DNA of 10,592 nt from Candidatus Scybalocola fimicaballi (GCA_002317115.1 DCIP01000120.1:1-10592); one strand, 5' to 3'; shown: positions 1 through 6,900, counted from the stretch's first letter. Made by a program: numbers and translations. The notes: generated by a model from the letters alone, not told the origin.

Positions 1-790
<790 letters not shown>

Positions 791-913
791 TTAAACTTTA
801 ATGTGAAACACTTTTCTTATAATGTTAATGTGATGTTACAAATGCTTACATTTCTTGGGAAGAATGTAGGTGTAGGAAAATGAAGATAATTTCGAGACAT
901 GTAAATGATTTTA

Positions 914-945
914 ATTGTAATGCTTTTTCATTACTATGATATTTG
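914..945 (+). promoter_or_regulatory. Possible promoter for the SGNH hydrolase gene
   Basis: ATTG (914-917), 20 bases, then GATATTTG (938-945) matches the Bacteroidetes consensus with one mismatch in each box and ideal spacing. The start site would fall near 950, giving a leader of about 70 bases. Confidence 0.35.
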
Positions 946-1020
946 TTATTTTCGCAAACAGGTTTGATTTTAAGAGAGTGATTTTTTGCTAAGTCGGAAA
1001 ACACTCTAAATACTATTATT

Positions 1021-2202
1021 ATGCTAAAACGACTATTAATTTCGGTTTGCTTGTTTGTGTCGGCTTTTGCCAATGCACAGACACATGTTTTTATCATTGG
1101 AGACAGTACAACTGAGAATTGGGGCCCAAATTGGTATCCATGTATGGGTTGGGGTGCTGTGTTCCAGCATTTCTTTGACAATAGCAAAGTTGTTGTTGAC
1201 AATAGAGGAGTGGGAGGGACTACCACTAAAAGTTATTATAATGAGCATTGGTCGGAGGTGATTGCAGACATCAATAGTGGAGATTATCTGTTCATTTCCT
1301 TTGGCGCAAATGATTCCAACACATACGCCACATGGTGTACTACCACAGATGAATTCATCGACTACTTAGGTATATTTTGTAGTGCCGCAAGAGAAAAAGG
1401 TGCGACGCCGGTATTGTTGTCTACTGTCAACCAGAATTCATGGAGTGCTCAAGGATTTTTAAAGGATTCTTACGGTGCTCATCCTAAGGCAATGTGTCAG
1501 GCTGCTGAAAAGTACGATACACCTTTTTTCGACCTTTATAATTTTGGTTACAACCTGTCTGTAGAGCAGGGAGAAGAGTATAATACCTTCTATCGCCACA
1601 ATAATTATAAGCCAGGTGAATATGAGAATTATATCGACGGTAAGGAGGATAATGTACATTTGCAGGAGACTGGAGCCACTGACTATGCAAGATACATTGT
1701 GGAGGAGATAGAGAAATCGTCGGATGAGAGACTTAAAGTTTTGGCTGAGGCTACAACTCCAAGATACGATGTGACATTTGAAGCGGACGATGACAGCTTG
1801 GTGTCGTCGATTTCTCGATCAGCCACATTTCCAGAAGGAATCAACGTGACATTGAAGAGCTACGGAGTGGATGAGAATAATAAATGTTTTTGGATTAATT
1901 CCTCTGGTGACGTCGTTTCTCAAAACAATCTTTACGTCTATGTCATGCAGAACCATGATGAGCATTTCACTGCTGTTTACAACGACTCTTCAGTTTGGAA
2001 TAAAACGTCAGACAATTTCAAGGTTTTGGCAGACCGAATTGTCTTTATGGATAATGAAATCCATACCGTCAGCATCTACACATTCTCTGGCAATGAAGTG
2101 ACATCTGCGTCTACACAATATAATTATTCATTTAATTTGGGTGCAGGAGCCTACATTTTAACTATCGACGAGAACAAGAGCACGAAGATTGTGATAAAGT
2201 AA
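1021..2202 (+). CDS. Secreted SGNH/GDSL hydrolase, rhamnogalacturonan acetylesterase-like, with T9SS-like tail
   Basis: This is probably a carbohydrate esterase that removes acetyl groups from plant or host polysaccharide outside the cell. The 393-residue product starts with a signal peptide (MLKRLLISVCLFVSAFANA, cut before Q20). The hydrolase domain covers about 22-235: block I GDST with nucleophile Ser29, block II glycine G63 in GVGG, block III GAND with oxyanion Asn97, and block V DNVH with Asp210 and His213 completing the triad. This pattern resembles CE12 enzymes. Residues about 245-325 look like a beta-rich spacer reminiscent of divergent InlB-type repeats (FWINSSGDVVS ... FTAVYND). The last 60 residues (VSIYTFSGNEV ... 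LGAGAYILTI ... KIVIK) resemble a type A sorting domain of the type IX secretion system, suggesting export to the cell surface or medium. It is divergent from a GH2 enzyme. The substrate is inference. Confidence 0.8.
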   Translation: MLKRLLISVCLFVSAFANAQTHVFIIGDSTTENWGPNWYPCMGWGAVFQHFFDNSKVVVDNRGVGGTTTKSYYNEHWSEVIADINSGDYLFISFGANDSNTYATWCTTTDEFIDYLGIFCSAAREKGATPVLLSTVNQNSWSAQGFLKDSYGAHPKAMCQAAEKYDTPFFDLYNFGYNLSVEQGEEYNTFYRHNNYKPGEYENYIDGKEDNVHLQETGATDYARYIVEEIEKSSDERLKVLAEATTPRYDVTFEADDDSLVSSISRSATFPEGINVTLKSYGVDENNKCFWINSSGDVVSQNNLYVYVMQNHDEHFTAVYNDSSVWNKTSDNFKVLADRIVFMDNEIHTVSIYTFSGNEVTSASTQYNYSFNLGAGAYILTIDENKSTKIVIK

Positions 2203-2380
2203 TAAAATTATTGTCCGTAAAATGTTACTTTTTTGTAGGGAATAATGGTAGTTTATGTTATAATGGTAAATTTTAAAAGGTAATATTGATATTTATTTTA
2301 TGCAAAATGTGACGTTTTGATTAATAATATTGTGCTAAATATACCAAAAACACCCTAAAATCAAAAAAGTATTGCATATA
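2203..2380. other. AT-rich spacer after the SGNH gene
   Basis: This stretch separates the esterase gene from the promoter of the aromatic operon. I find no coding sequence and no convincing intrinsic terminator for the esterase transcript. It contains a short repeated ATAATGGTA element (about 2243 and 2261) of no evident function. Confidence 0.5.
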
Positions 2381-2412
2381 GTTGTGTATAAGTAAATTAA
2401 AGAGTACTTTTG
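2381..2412 (+). promoter_or_regulatory. Consensus promoter of the phe/tyr operon
   Basis: GTTG (2381-2384), exactly 20 bases, then TACTTTTG (2405-2412) matches the Bacteroidetes -33/-7 consensus with a perfect -7 box. The predicted start near 2418 gives a leader of about 160 bases before pheA, just upstream of the leader peptide's ribosome binding site. Confidence 0.7.
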
Positions 2413-2435
2413 CACCACGTTAATAGAAGGAAACA

Positions 2436-2492
2436 ATGCAGCAACGATTTTTCGCATATTATTATTTTCTATTCTTTTACTTTAGAAGGTAA
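2436..2492 (+). CDS. Phe/Tyr-rich leader peptide (18 residues)
   Basis: The reading frame encodes MQQRFFAYYYFLFFYFRR and then TAA. Ten of 18 residues are the two end products of the operon: Phe at 5, 6, 11, 13, 14 and 16 (four TTT, two TTC) and Tyr at 8, 9, 10 and 15 (three TAT, one TAC). There are no Trp codons, consistent with the absence of trp genes downstream. The ATG is preceded by AGAAGG (2425-2430) with 5 bases of spacing, an unusually good Shine-Dalgarno site for this phylum, which argues that the short frame is really translated. The peptide itself is expected to have no function; its codons act as the sensor. The stop codon lies 2 bases before the antiterminator arm. It resembles the E. 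coli pheA leader in type but senses two amino acids. Confidence 0.88.
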   Translation: MQQRFFAYYYFLFFYFRR

Positions 2493-2494
2493 GA

Positions 2495-2543
2495 GCGGGA
2501 TTTTGTTGTGTTAAGATATAACTTATCAAATTTATAATCCCGC
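2495..2543 (+). promoter_or_regulatory. Antiterminator pairing
   Basis: GCGGGATT (2495-2502) is perfectly complementary to AATCCCGC (2536-2543), which is also the 5' arm of the terminator. The two structures are therefore mutually exclusive. The loop of about 33 bases between the arms is AT-rich, with only weak local pairing such as GTTA/TAAC. Confidence 0.75.
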
Positions 2544-2567
2544 ATTCGTTTGAATGTGGGATTTTTT
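2536..2567 (+). terminator. Intrinsic terminator in the phe/tyr leader (attenuator)
   Basis: AATCCCGCATTC (2536-2547), loop GTTT, GAATGTGGGATT (2552-2563) forms an uninterrupted 12-bp stem with one G-U pair, followed by a T run through 2567. It ends 11 bases before the pheA start codon and lies inside the operon leader, so it acts on pheA expression rather than on the upstream gene. Confidence 0.88.
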
Positions 2568-2578
2568 GTGAATTAGAG

Positions 2579-3418
2579 ATGAAACGAGTAGCAATTCAAG
2601 GAGTTAAGGGATGCTTCCACGAGATAGCAGCACGCGAGTTCTTCCAGGGTGAAGAGATCGACGCTGTGGAGTGCGAGACATTCGAGGAACTTTTCGAGAC
2701 AGTAAAGAGAGAGGGTATCATCGCCACTCTTGCTATTGAGAACACTATAGCAGGAAGCCTTCTTCAGAATCACATTTTGCTTAAAGAGAGCGGACTTAAA
2801 ATCGCTGGAGAACAGAAGATCCGTATTCGCCATAATCTTGTGGCCATGCCTGGTCAGGAGCTTGAGTCGATTAAGGAGGTTTATTCTCATCCGATTGCCT
2901 TGATGCAGATCCGCAACTTCCTTGAGGACCACAAATTCCTAAAAGCTGTCGAGTGGGACGATACAGCGTCGTCGGCTAAGATGATCGCTCGCGAGCAGGC
3001 TATGGGTAAGGCTGGCGTATGTAGCGAATGGGCAGCTGAGATCTACGGTCTTGAAATCCTTGCTAAAGGTATCGAAACTAACAAGCGTAATTTCACTCGT
3101 TTCTTGGTGATCTCTGATCCTTGGACAGTGGATGAGATCAAGAAGGACCAGACTCCTAACAAAGCATCTCTTGTATTCCGTCTTCCTCACGACGAGGGTA
3201 GCCTTGCAAGAGTCCTTTCAATCATGTCGTATTACGGAATGAACCTTACTAAGATCCAGTCTATGCCGATCATCGGTCGTGAGTGGGAGTATGAGTTCTA
3301 TGTAGACCTTCGTTTTGAGGACTACTTGAAATATAAGCAGAGCCTTGAGGCTTTCCAACCATTGACTTTGGACTTGATTATCCTTGGTGAATACCGTGAG
3401 GGCAGACAGACTATTTAA
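2579..3418 (+). CDS. pheA: Prephenate dehydratase
   Basis: This cytoplasmic enzyme converts prephenate to phenylpyruvate, the committed step to phenylalanine. The 279-residue product has the usual length for a monofunctional enzyme without fused chorismate mutase. The dehydratase domain spans about 1-180, starting VAIQGVKGCFHEIAA and including AIENTIAGS and the catalytic TRF motif (Thr173, Arg174, Phe175 in NFTRFLVI). An ACT regulatory domain covers about 194-272. Its Phe-binding signatures are changed: GAL reads GSL (207-209) and ESRP reads QSMP (227-230), so allosteric feedback may be altered or work through other residues. The ATG has only a weak upstream GAG; start choice rests on the conserved N-terminus. 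It is first in the operon, directly after the attenuator. Function is secure from domain content and neighbours. Confidence 0.96.
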   Translation: MKRVAIQGVKGCFHEIAAREFFQGEEIDAVECETFEELFETVKREGIIATLAIENTIAGSLLQNHILLKESGLKIAGEQKIRIRHNLVAMPGQELESIKEVYSHPIALMQIRNFLEDHKFLKAVEWDDTASSAKMIAREQAMGKAGVCSEWAAEIYGLEILAKGIETNKRNFTRFLVISDPWTVDEIKKDQTPNKASLVFRLPHDEGSLARVLSIMSYYGMNLTKIQSMPIIGREWEYEFYVDLRFEDYLKYKQSLEAFQPLTLDLIILGEYREGRQTI

Positions 3419-3460
3419 CGAAAACGAAGACGAAAACGAAAACGTTGGCGTTGACGATAA
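3419..3460 (+). repeat. Degenerate CGNNNN hexamer tract between pheA and the aminotransferase
   Basis: Starting at the base after the pheA stop codon, seven consecutive hexamers each begin with CG: CGAAAA, CGAAGA, CGAAAA, CGAAAA, CGTTGG, CGTTGA, CGATAA. An A-rich stretch with one more CGAAAA follows, up to the next start codon at 3492. The tract would read as an acidic Asn/Glu/Asp run in the aminotransferase frame, but it is more likely untranslated. Confidence 0.5.
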
Positions 3461-3491
3461 CATTTACGAAAACAAAGAAACAAAAAACAAT

Positions 3492-4658
3492 ATGAATATC
3501 ACACCGGCTGATAGAGTTTTAGAGATTCAGGAATACTACTTCTCAAAGAAGCTTAGAGAGGTGGCTGAATTGAATGCACAAGGAAAAGATATTATTAGTT
3601 TGGGTATCGGTAGCCCCGACAGAATGCCGTCGGAAGAGGCTCTTAACACCCTTAACGAAGTGGCTCACCAGCCAAACGCTCATGGATACCAGTCGTATCA
3701 GGGTATTCCTGAACTACGCAAGGCATTCTCAGATTTCTACAAGCGTTGGTATGGCGTCGACCTTGATCCAAATAAGGAGATTTTGCCTTTGATCGGTTCA
3801 AAGGAGGGTGTCTTTTTCTTGTCTCTAACTTTCATCAATCCAGGCGACGGTGTGTTGGTGCCAAATCCAGGTTATCCTACTTACACTTCTGCTTCTAAGA
3901 TTATCGGAGCAAGAATGATCAACTACGATTTGAGCGAGGAGAACGGTTGGCAGCCAGATTTCGAGAAACTTGAGAAGATGGATTTGACAGGTGTCAAGAT
4001 GATGTGGTGCAACTATCCTAACATGCCTACTGGTGGAAATGCTCGCCGTGAGACATTTGAGAAGCTTGTCGACTTCGGTCTTCGCCACAATATCATCATC
4101 GTCAACGATAATCCATACAGCTTTATCTTGAATGATAATCCGATGAGTATTCTTTCTGTGCCACGTGCAAAGGAGTGCTGTTTCGAGTTGAACTCAACAA
4201 GTAAGGCTCTTAACATGCCAGGCTGGCGTATCGGTATGCTTGCAGGAAATCCAGAGCTTATCTCATACGTTTTGAAGGCTAAGAGCAACGTCGACTCGGG
4301 AATGTTCAAGCCAATGCAGATGGCTGCGGCTAAGGCTTTGGCAGCAGGCAAGGAGTGGTACGACAGCATCAACACAGTCTACAGAGCAAGAAGAAAATAC
4401 GCTGAGGCTATTCTTGACTATCTTGGTTGCACATACGACAAGACACAGGTGGGTATGTTCATGTGGGGAAAGATTCCAGCATCTTGCAAGAGTTGTGAGG
4501 AGTTGGCAGACAAGATTCTTTACGATTGCCGTGTGTTCGTGACTCCAGGATTCATCTTCGGTAGCAACGGAGACAGATATATCCGTTTGTCGTTGTGTGC
4601 GACAGAGGAGAAACTTGCTGAGGCACTTCAGAGAATCAAGGATAATTTGAAAATGTAA
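3492..4658 (+). CDS. Class I/II PLP-dependent aminotransferase (aromatic branch)
   Basis: This cytoplasmic fold-type I aminotransferase probably transfers an amino group from glutamate to phenylpyruvate and 4-hydroxyphenylpyruvate, the last step to Phe and Tyr. The 388-residue product, starting at ATG 3492 (MNITPADRV), has family-typical length; the frame stays open upstream to a TTG at 3384 inside pheA, but that adds only a low-complexity acidic stretch. Visible motifs: NYPNMPTG (174-181), VNDNPY with Asp206 and Tyr209 contacting the cofactor, the PLP lysine Lys238 in STSKALNMPGWRIG, and substrate-carboxylate Arg365 in RYIRLSLC. The residue usually Asn in the NPTG motif is Met178 here. The overall look is close to LL-diaminopimelate/aspartate aminotransferase-like proteins, so a broader or different substrate range is possible; the aromatic role rests on operon position. 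No Shine-Dalgarno site is seen; the upstream region is A-rich. Confidence 0.9.
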   Translation: MNITPADRVLEIQEYYFSKKLREVAELNAQGKDIISLGIGSPDRMPSEEALNTLNEVAHQPNAHGYQSYQGIPELRKAFSDFYKRWYGVDLDPNKEILPLIGSKEGVFFLSLTFINPGDGVLVPNPGYPTYTSASKIIGARMINYDLSEENGWQPDFEKLEKMDLTGVKMMWCNYPNMPTGGNARRETFEKLVDFGLRHNIIIVNDNPYSFILNDNPMSILSVPRAKECCFELNSTSKALNMPGWRIGMLAGNPELISYVLKAKSNVDSGMFKPMQMAAAKALAAGKEWYDSINTVYRARRKYAEAILDYLGCTYDKTQVGMFMWGKIPASCKSCEELADKILYDCRVFVTPGFIFGSNGDRYIRLSLCATEEKLAEALQRIKDNLKM

Positions 4659-4660
4659 TA

Positions 4661-4668
4661 AGAAGGAG
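4661..4668 (+). promoter_or_regulatory. Strong Shine-Dalgarno site for the DAHP synthase gene
   Basis: AGAAGGAG lies 8 bases before the ATG at 4677. It is one of only two clear Shine-Dalgarno sites seen in the window (the other precedes the leader peptide) and fixes the start of this gene. Confidence 0.7.
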
Positions 4669-4676
4669 ATTGATAT

Positions 4677-5738
4677 ATGGAACTAAAAAAGATAAATTTA
4701 GCAGGAGCTAACGAAAGCCGCCCAATGGTGATCGCAGGTCCATGTAGCTCAGAGACAGAAGAGCAGACATTAAATACAGCCCGTCAGCTACACGCTCAGG
4801 GTATCAAGATATTCCGTGCTGGAATCTGGAAGCCACGTACAAAACCAGGTGGTTTCGAAGGAAACGGAGAGCCAGCATTGGAGTGGATGCACGAAGTAAA
4901 GAAGGAGACAGGAATGTACGTCTCTACAGAGGTTGCGACAGCAAAGCATGTAGAGTTGGCATTGAAGTATGGTGTAGACCTTCTTTGGGTAGGTGCTCGT
5001 ACAACAGCCGATCCATTCGCAGTGCAGGAGATTGCCGACACATTGAAGGGAGTTGATATCCCAGTGTTGGTTAAGAATCCTGTCAACCCAGATTTGGAGT
5101 TGTGGATCGGAGCATTGGAGAGATTGAACAACGCTGGTATCACTCAGCTTGGTGCAATCCATCGTGGATTCAGCTCATACGATAAGAAACTTTACCGTAA
5201 CCTTCCACAGTGGCATATTCCAATCGAGTTGCACCGTCGTCTTCCTGAATTGCCAATCATCTGTGATCCAAGCCATATCTCAGGACGACGCGACCTTATC
5301 GCTCCACTTTGCCAGCAGGCTATGGACCTTCAGTTCGACGGACTAATCGTAGAGAGTCACTGTGATCCAGACAAGGCATGGTCAGACGCTTCACAGCAGG
5401 TCACTCCAGATGTGCTTGCATTGATTTTGAACAGCCTTGTTGTCCGCACAACAAATGCGTCGACAGAGAACATCAATGCTCTACGTAAGCAGATCGACGA
5501 AATTGATATGTCTATCCTTGAGATCTTGGCTAAGAGAATGCGTATCTCACGTGAGATCGGCCAGTACAAGAAGGAGCATGATATGCCAATTCTTCAGAGC
5601 CAGCGTTACGATGAGATCATCTCTAAGAGAGTTGCCGACGGTAAGTCGATGGCAATGGACGAGGAGTTCTTGAATAATGTGTTTGAGGCCATCCACGCTG
5701 AGTCTGTACGTCAGCAGGTGGAGATTATGAATAAGTAA
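4677..5738 (+). CDS. Bifunctional DAHP synthase / chorismate mutase
   Basis: This enzyme catalyses the first step of the shikimate pathway (phosphoenolpyruvate plus erythrose 4-phosphate to DAHP) and also chorismate to prephenate. Residues 1 to about 245 form a type I-beta DAHP synthase barrel: GPCSSE with metal ligand Cys23, RAGIWKPRTKPGG with KPRT at 52-55, and ICDPSH with Asp197 and His200. Residues about 262-345 form an AroQ-type helical chorismate mutase (LRKQIDEID with Arg270, KRM, QYKKEH, QSQRYDEI). The mutase is at the C-terminus, the arrangement known from Porphyromonas and Prevotella, where the mutase domain also mediates prephenate inhibition of DAHP synthase. The 353-residue length fits. 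It lies 18 bases after the aminotransferase and 11 bases before tyrA, so it supplies prephenate to both neighbouring branch enzymes. Confidence 0.95.
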   Translation: MELKKINLAGANESRPMVIAGPCSSETEEQTLNTARQLHAQGIKIFRAGIWKPRTKPGGFEGNGEPALEWMHEVKKETGMYVSTEVATAKHVELALKYGVDLLWVGARTTADPFAVQEIADTLKGVDIPVLVKNPVNPDLELWIGALERLNNAGITQLGAIHRGFSSYDKKLYRNLPQWHIPIELHRRLPELPIICDPSHISGRRDLIAPLCQQAMDLQFDGLIVESHCDPDKAWSDASQQVTPDVLALILNSLVVRTTNASTENINALRKQIDEIDMSILEILAKRMRISREIGQYKKEHDMPILQSQRYDEIISKRVADGKSMAMDEEFLNNVFEAIHAESVRQQVEIMNK

Positions 5739-5749
5739 TATTATAAAAG

Positions 5750-6523
5750 ATGCGTATTTTAATTCTAGGTGCAGGCAAGATGGGTACATTCCTAACAGAT
5801 GTACTTTGTATGAAGCACGACGTCGCGCTATACGATAAAGATCCAAAGAGATTGCGTTTTGTGTTCAACACACAGCGTATGACTTCGCTTGAGGAGGTTA
5901 GAAACTTCAAACCAGAGCTTCTCATCAACGCAGTGACAGTGAAGTATACACTCCAGGCGTTTGAGGAGGTTATGCCTTTTTTGCCAAAAGACTGTATAAT
6001 TTCCGATATCTCGTCAGTGAAGACAACGTTGCCAAAGTTCTATGCTAACTGTGGATTCCGTTATGTCTCAACACACCCGATGTTTGGACCGACATTCGCA
6101 AGTCTTTCTGATCTACGCACACAGAACGCCATTATCATTGCAGAGGGCGACTGCTTGGGCAAAGCGTTCTTCAGAGAGTTGTATGCATCATTGCACTTGA
6201 ATATCTTCGAATATACATTTGAGGAGCACGACGAGACAATGGCATACTGCTTGTCGATTCCATTTGCGTCGACATTAGCATTCGCATCAGTTATGAAGCA
6301 TCAGGATGCTCCGGGCACAACATTCAAGCGCCACATGGCAATTGCAGAGGGAGTGTTGTCGGAGGACAATTTCTTGATCTCAGAGATTCTGTTCAATCCT
6401 AATTCGTCAAAGCAGCTTGCGCTAATTCAAGAACAGCTTGCGGAGCTGCAGAAGATCGTGGAGAGCAAAGACTACGACAGAATGTTGAAGTATTTGAATC
6501 AGGCTCGCGAGAATATCAAGTAA
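5750..6523 (+). CDS. tyrA: Prephenate dehydrogenase
   Basis: This enzyme performs NAD(P)-dependent oxidative decarboxylation of prephenate to 4-hydroxyphenylpyruvate, the branch step to tyrosine. The 257-residue product opens with a Rossmann nucleotide-binding loop, GAGKMG (7-12), followed by the acidic residue after the second strand (DVALYDKD) that favours NAD. Further signatures are DISSVK (86-91) and HPMFGP (109-114, with the conserved catalytic-region His109). The C-terminal half is the helical dimerisation domain. There is no ACT domain, so tyrosine feedback inside the protein is less likely than in longer homologues, and the operon attenuator may carry the Tyr response. It is the last gene of the operon and is followed by a terminator. 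Confidence 0.95.
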   Translation: MRILILGAGKMGTFLTDVLCMKHDVALYDKDPKRLRFVFNTQRMTSLEEVRNFKPELLINAVTVKYTLQAFEEVMPFLPKDCIISDISSVKTTLPKFYANCGFRYVSTHPMFGPTFASLSDLRTQNAIIIAEGDCLGKAFFRELYASLHLNIFEYTFEEHDETMAYCLSIPFASTLAFASVMKHQDAPGTTFKRHMAIAEGVLSEDNFLISEILFNPNSSKQLALIQEQLAELQKIVESKDYDRMLKYLNQARENIK

Positions 6524-6546
6524 ATATTTATAATCGGTTGAATAAA

Positions 6547-6585
6547 AAAGACTGTCTGACCATGTTAGGCAGTCTTTAAATTTTT
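6547..6585 (+). terminator. Terminator at the end of the phe/tyr operon
   Basis: AAAGACTGTCTGA (6547-6559), loop CCATG, TTAGGCAGTCTTT (6565-6577) forms a 13-bp stem with two G-U pairs, followed by AAATTTTT. It starts 23 bases after the tyrA stop codon. Confidence 0.8.
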
Positions 6586-6709
6586 AATCAGATTCTTGGA
6601 ATATCTCTTCATGTAAAAATAAAGCACCATTTCACCGTGTTTTTTTGACTCTATAGATATATTTTTGTTTCAGGTTTTCGGAAAATATCAATTGGATGGC
6701 TTTGAAATG

Positions 6710-6742
6710 TTTAATTGATTTCGCTGATAATGTCTATCTTTG
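6710..6742 (+). promoter_or_regulatory. Bacteroidetes-type promoter upstream of the small RNA-like segment
   Basis: TTTA (6710-6713), 21 bases, then TATCTTTG (6735-6742), a perfect -7 box. Transcription would start near 6748, upstream of the terminator at 6849-6880 and 185 bases before the regulator start. Confidence 0.5.
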
Positions 6743-6746
6743 CAAT

Positions 6747-6880
6747 ATCAGTTGAAAACGAAAACTGATGCAAAATTGAAAATAGAATAATGTGTTAGAT
6801 TGAGTATATATGTGCATCATCGGCCGTGAGGTTAATGATGTGAAGAATGAGCCAGGCTTTTTAGTCTGGCTTCTTTTTTT
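6747..6880 (+). ncRNA. Candidate terminated leader RNA or small RNA of about 130 bases
   Basis: Between a consensus promoter and a strong intrinsic terminator lie two further hairpins. The first is ATCAGTT (6747-6753) with AACTGAT (6763-6769). The second is CATCAT (6815-6820) with ATGATG (6835-6840), whose inner GGCC/GGTT stem (6822-6825, 6830-6833) closes a GTGA loop of the stable GNRA class. No Phe-, Tyr- or other biased leader peptide is evident; the short ATG frames are 2-3 codons long. It could be a free small RNA or a leader controlling the regulator gene. I do not recognise the family. Confidence 0.4.
6849..6880 (+). terminator. Intrinsic terminator between promoter and AraC-type regulator
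   Basis: AGCCAGGCT (6850-6858), loop TTTT, AGTCTGGCT (6863-6871) gives a 9-bp stem with one G-U pair, extended by another G-U pair, followed by TC and seven Ts (6874-6880). It ends 52 bases before the regulator start and has no gene directly upstream on its strand after the tyrA terminator. Confidence 0.8.
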
Positions 6881-6900
6881 AAATTATAGTGTTCTAAACG

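Larger units (their letters stand above)
2418..2578 (+). promoter_or_regulatory. Ribosome-mediated transcription attenuator of the phe/tyr operon
   Basis: The transcribed leader has all parts of a classical attenuator: a Phe/Tyr-rich leader peptide, an arm just after its stop codon able to pair with the terminator's 5' arm, and an intrinsic terminator just before pheA. Predicted logic: when charged tRNA-Phe or tRNA-Tyr is scarce, the ribosome stalls between codons 5 and 16, leaving GCGGGATT (2495-2502) free to pair with AATCCCGC (2536-2543) and prevent termination. When both are plentiful, the ribosome reaches the stop codon at 2490-2492, covers 2495-2502, and the terminator forms. A possible third hairpin pairs CTTTTAC (2474-2480) with GTAAGAG (2489-2495), across the end of the leader peptide, and could serve as the pause or protector stem. 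The mechanism is inferred from sequence by analogy with the enterobacterial phe and trp leaders. Confidence 0.85.

Noticed and set aside
3384..3491. Upstream TTG start for the aminotransferase overlapping pheA
   Set aside because: The added 36 residues are low-complexity and unlike aminotransferase N-termini; ATG 3492 gives the family-typical length and start.
4013..4375. Antisense open frames inside the aminotransferase, pheA, DAHP synthase and esterase genes
   Set aside because: They lie opposite well-supported genes with clear motifs, lack recognisable domains or start signals, and are shadows of the sense reading frames.
6621..6646. Hairpin AAAGCAC/GTGTTTT with T run as a second operon terminator
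   Set aside because: The 7-bp stem with a G-U pair and 9-base loop is weak, and the stronger terminator at 6547-6585 already serves the operon.
6660..6667. TATTTTTG as a promoter -7 box
   Set aside because: There is no -33 element at 19-21 bases upstream; the only TTTG is 12 bases away.
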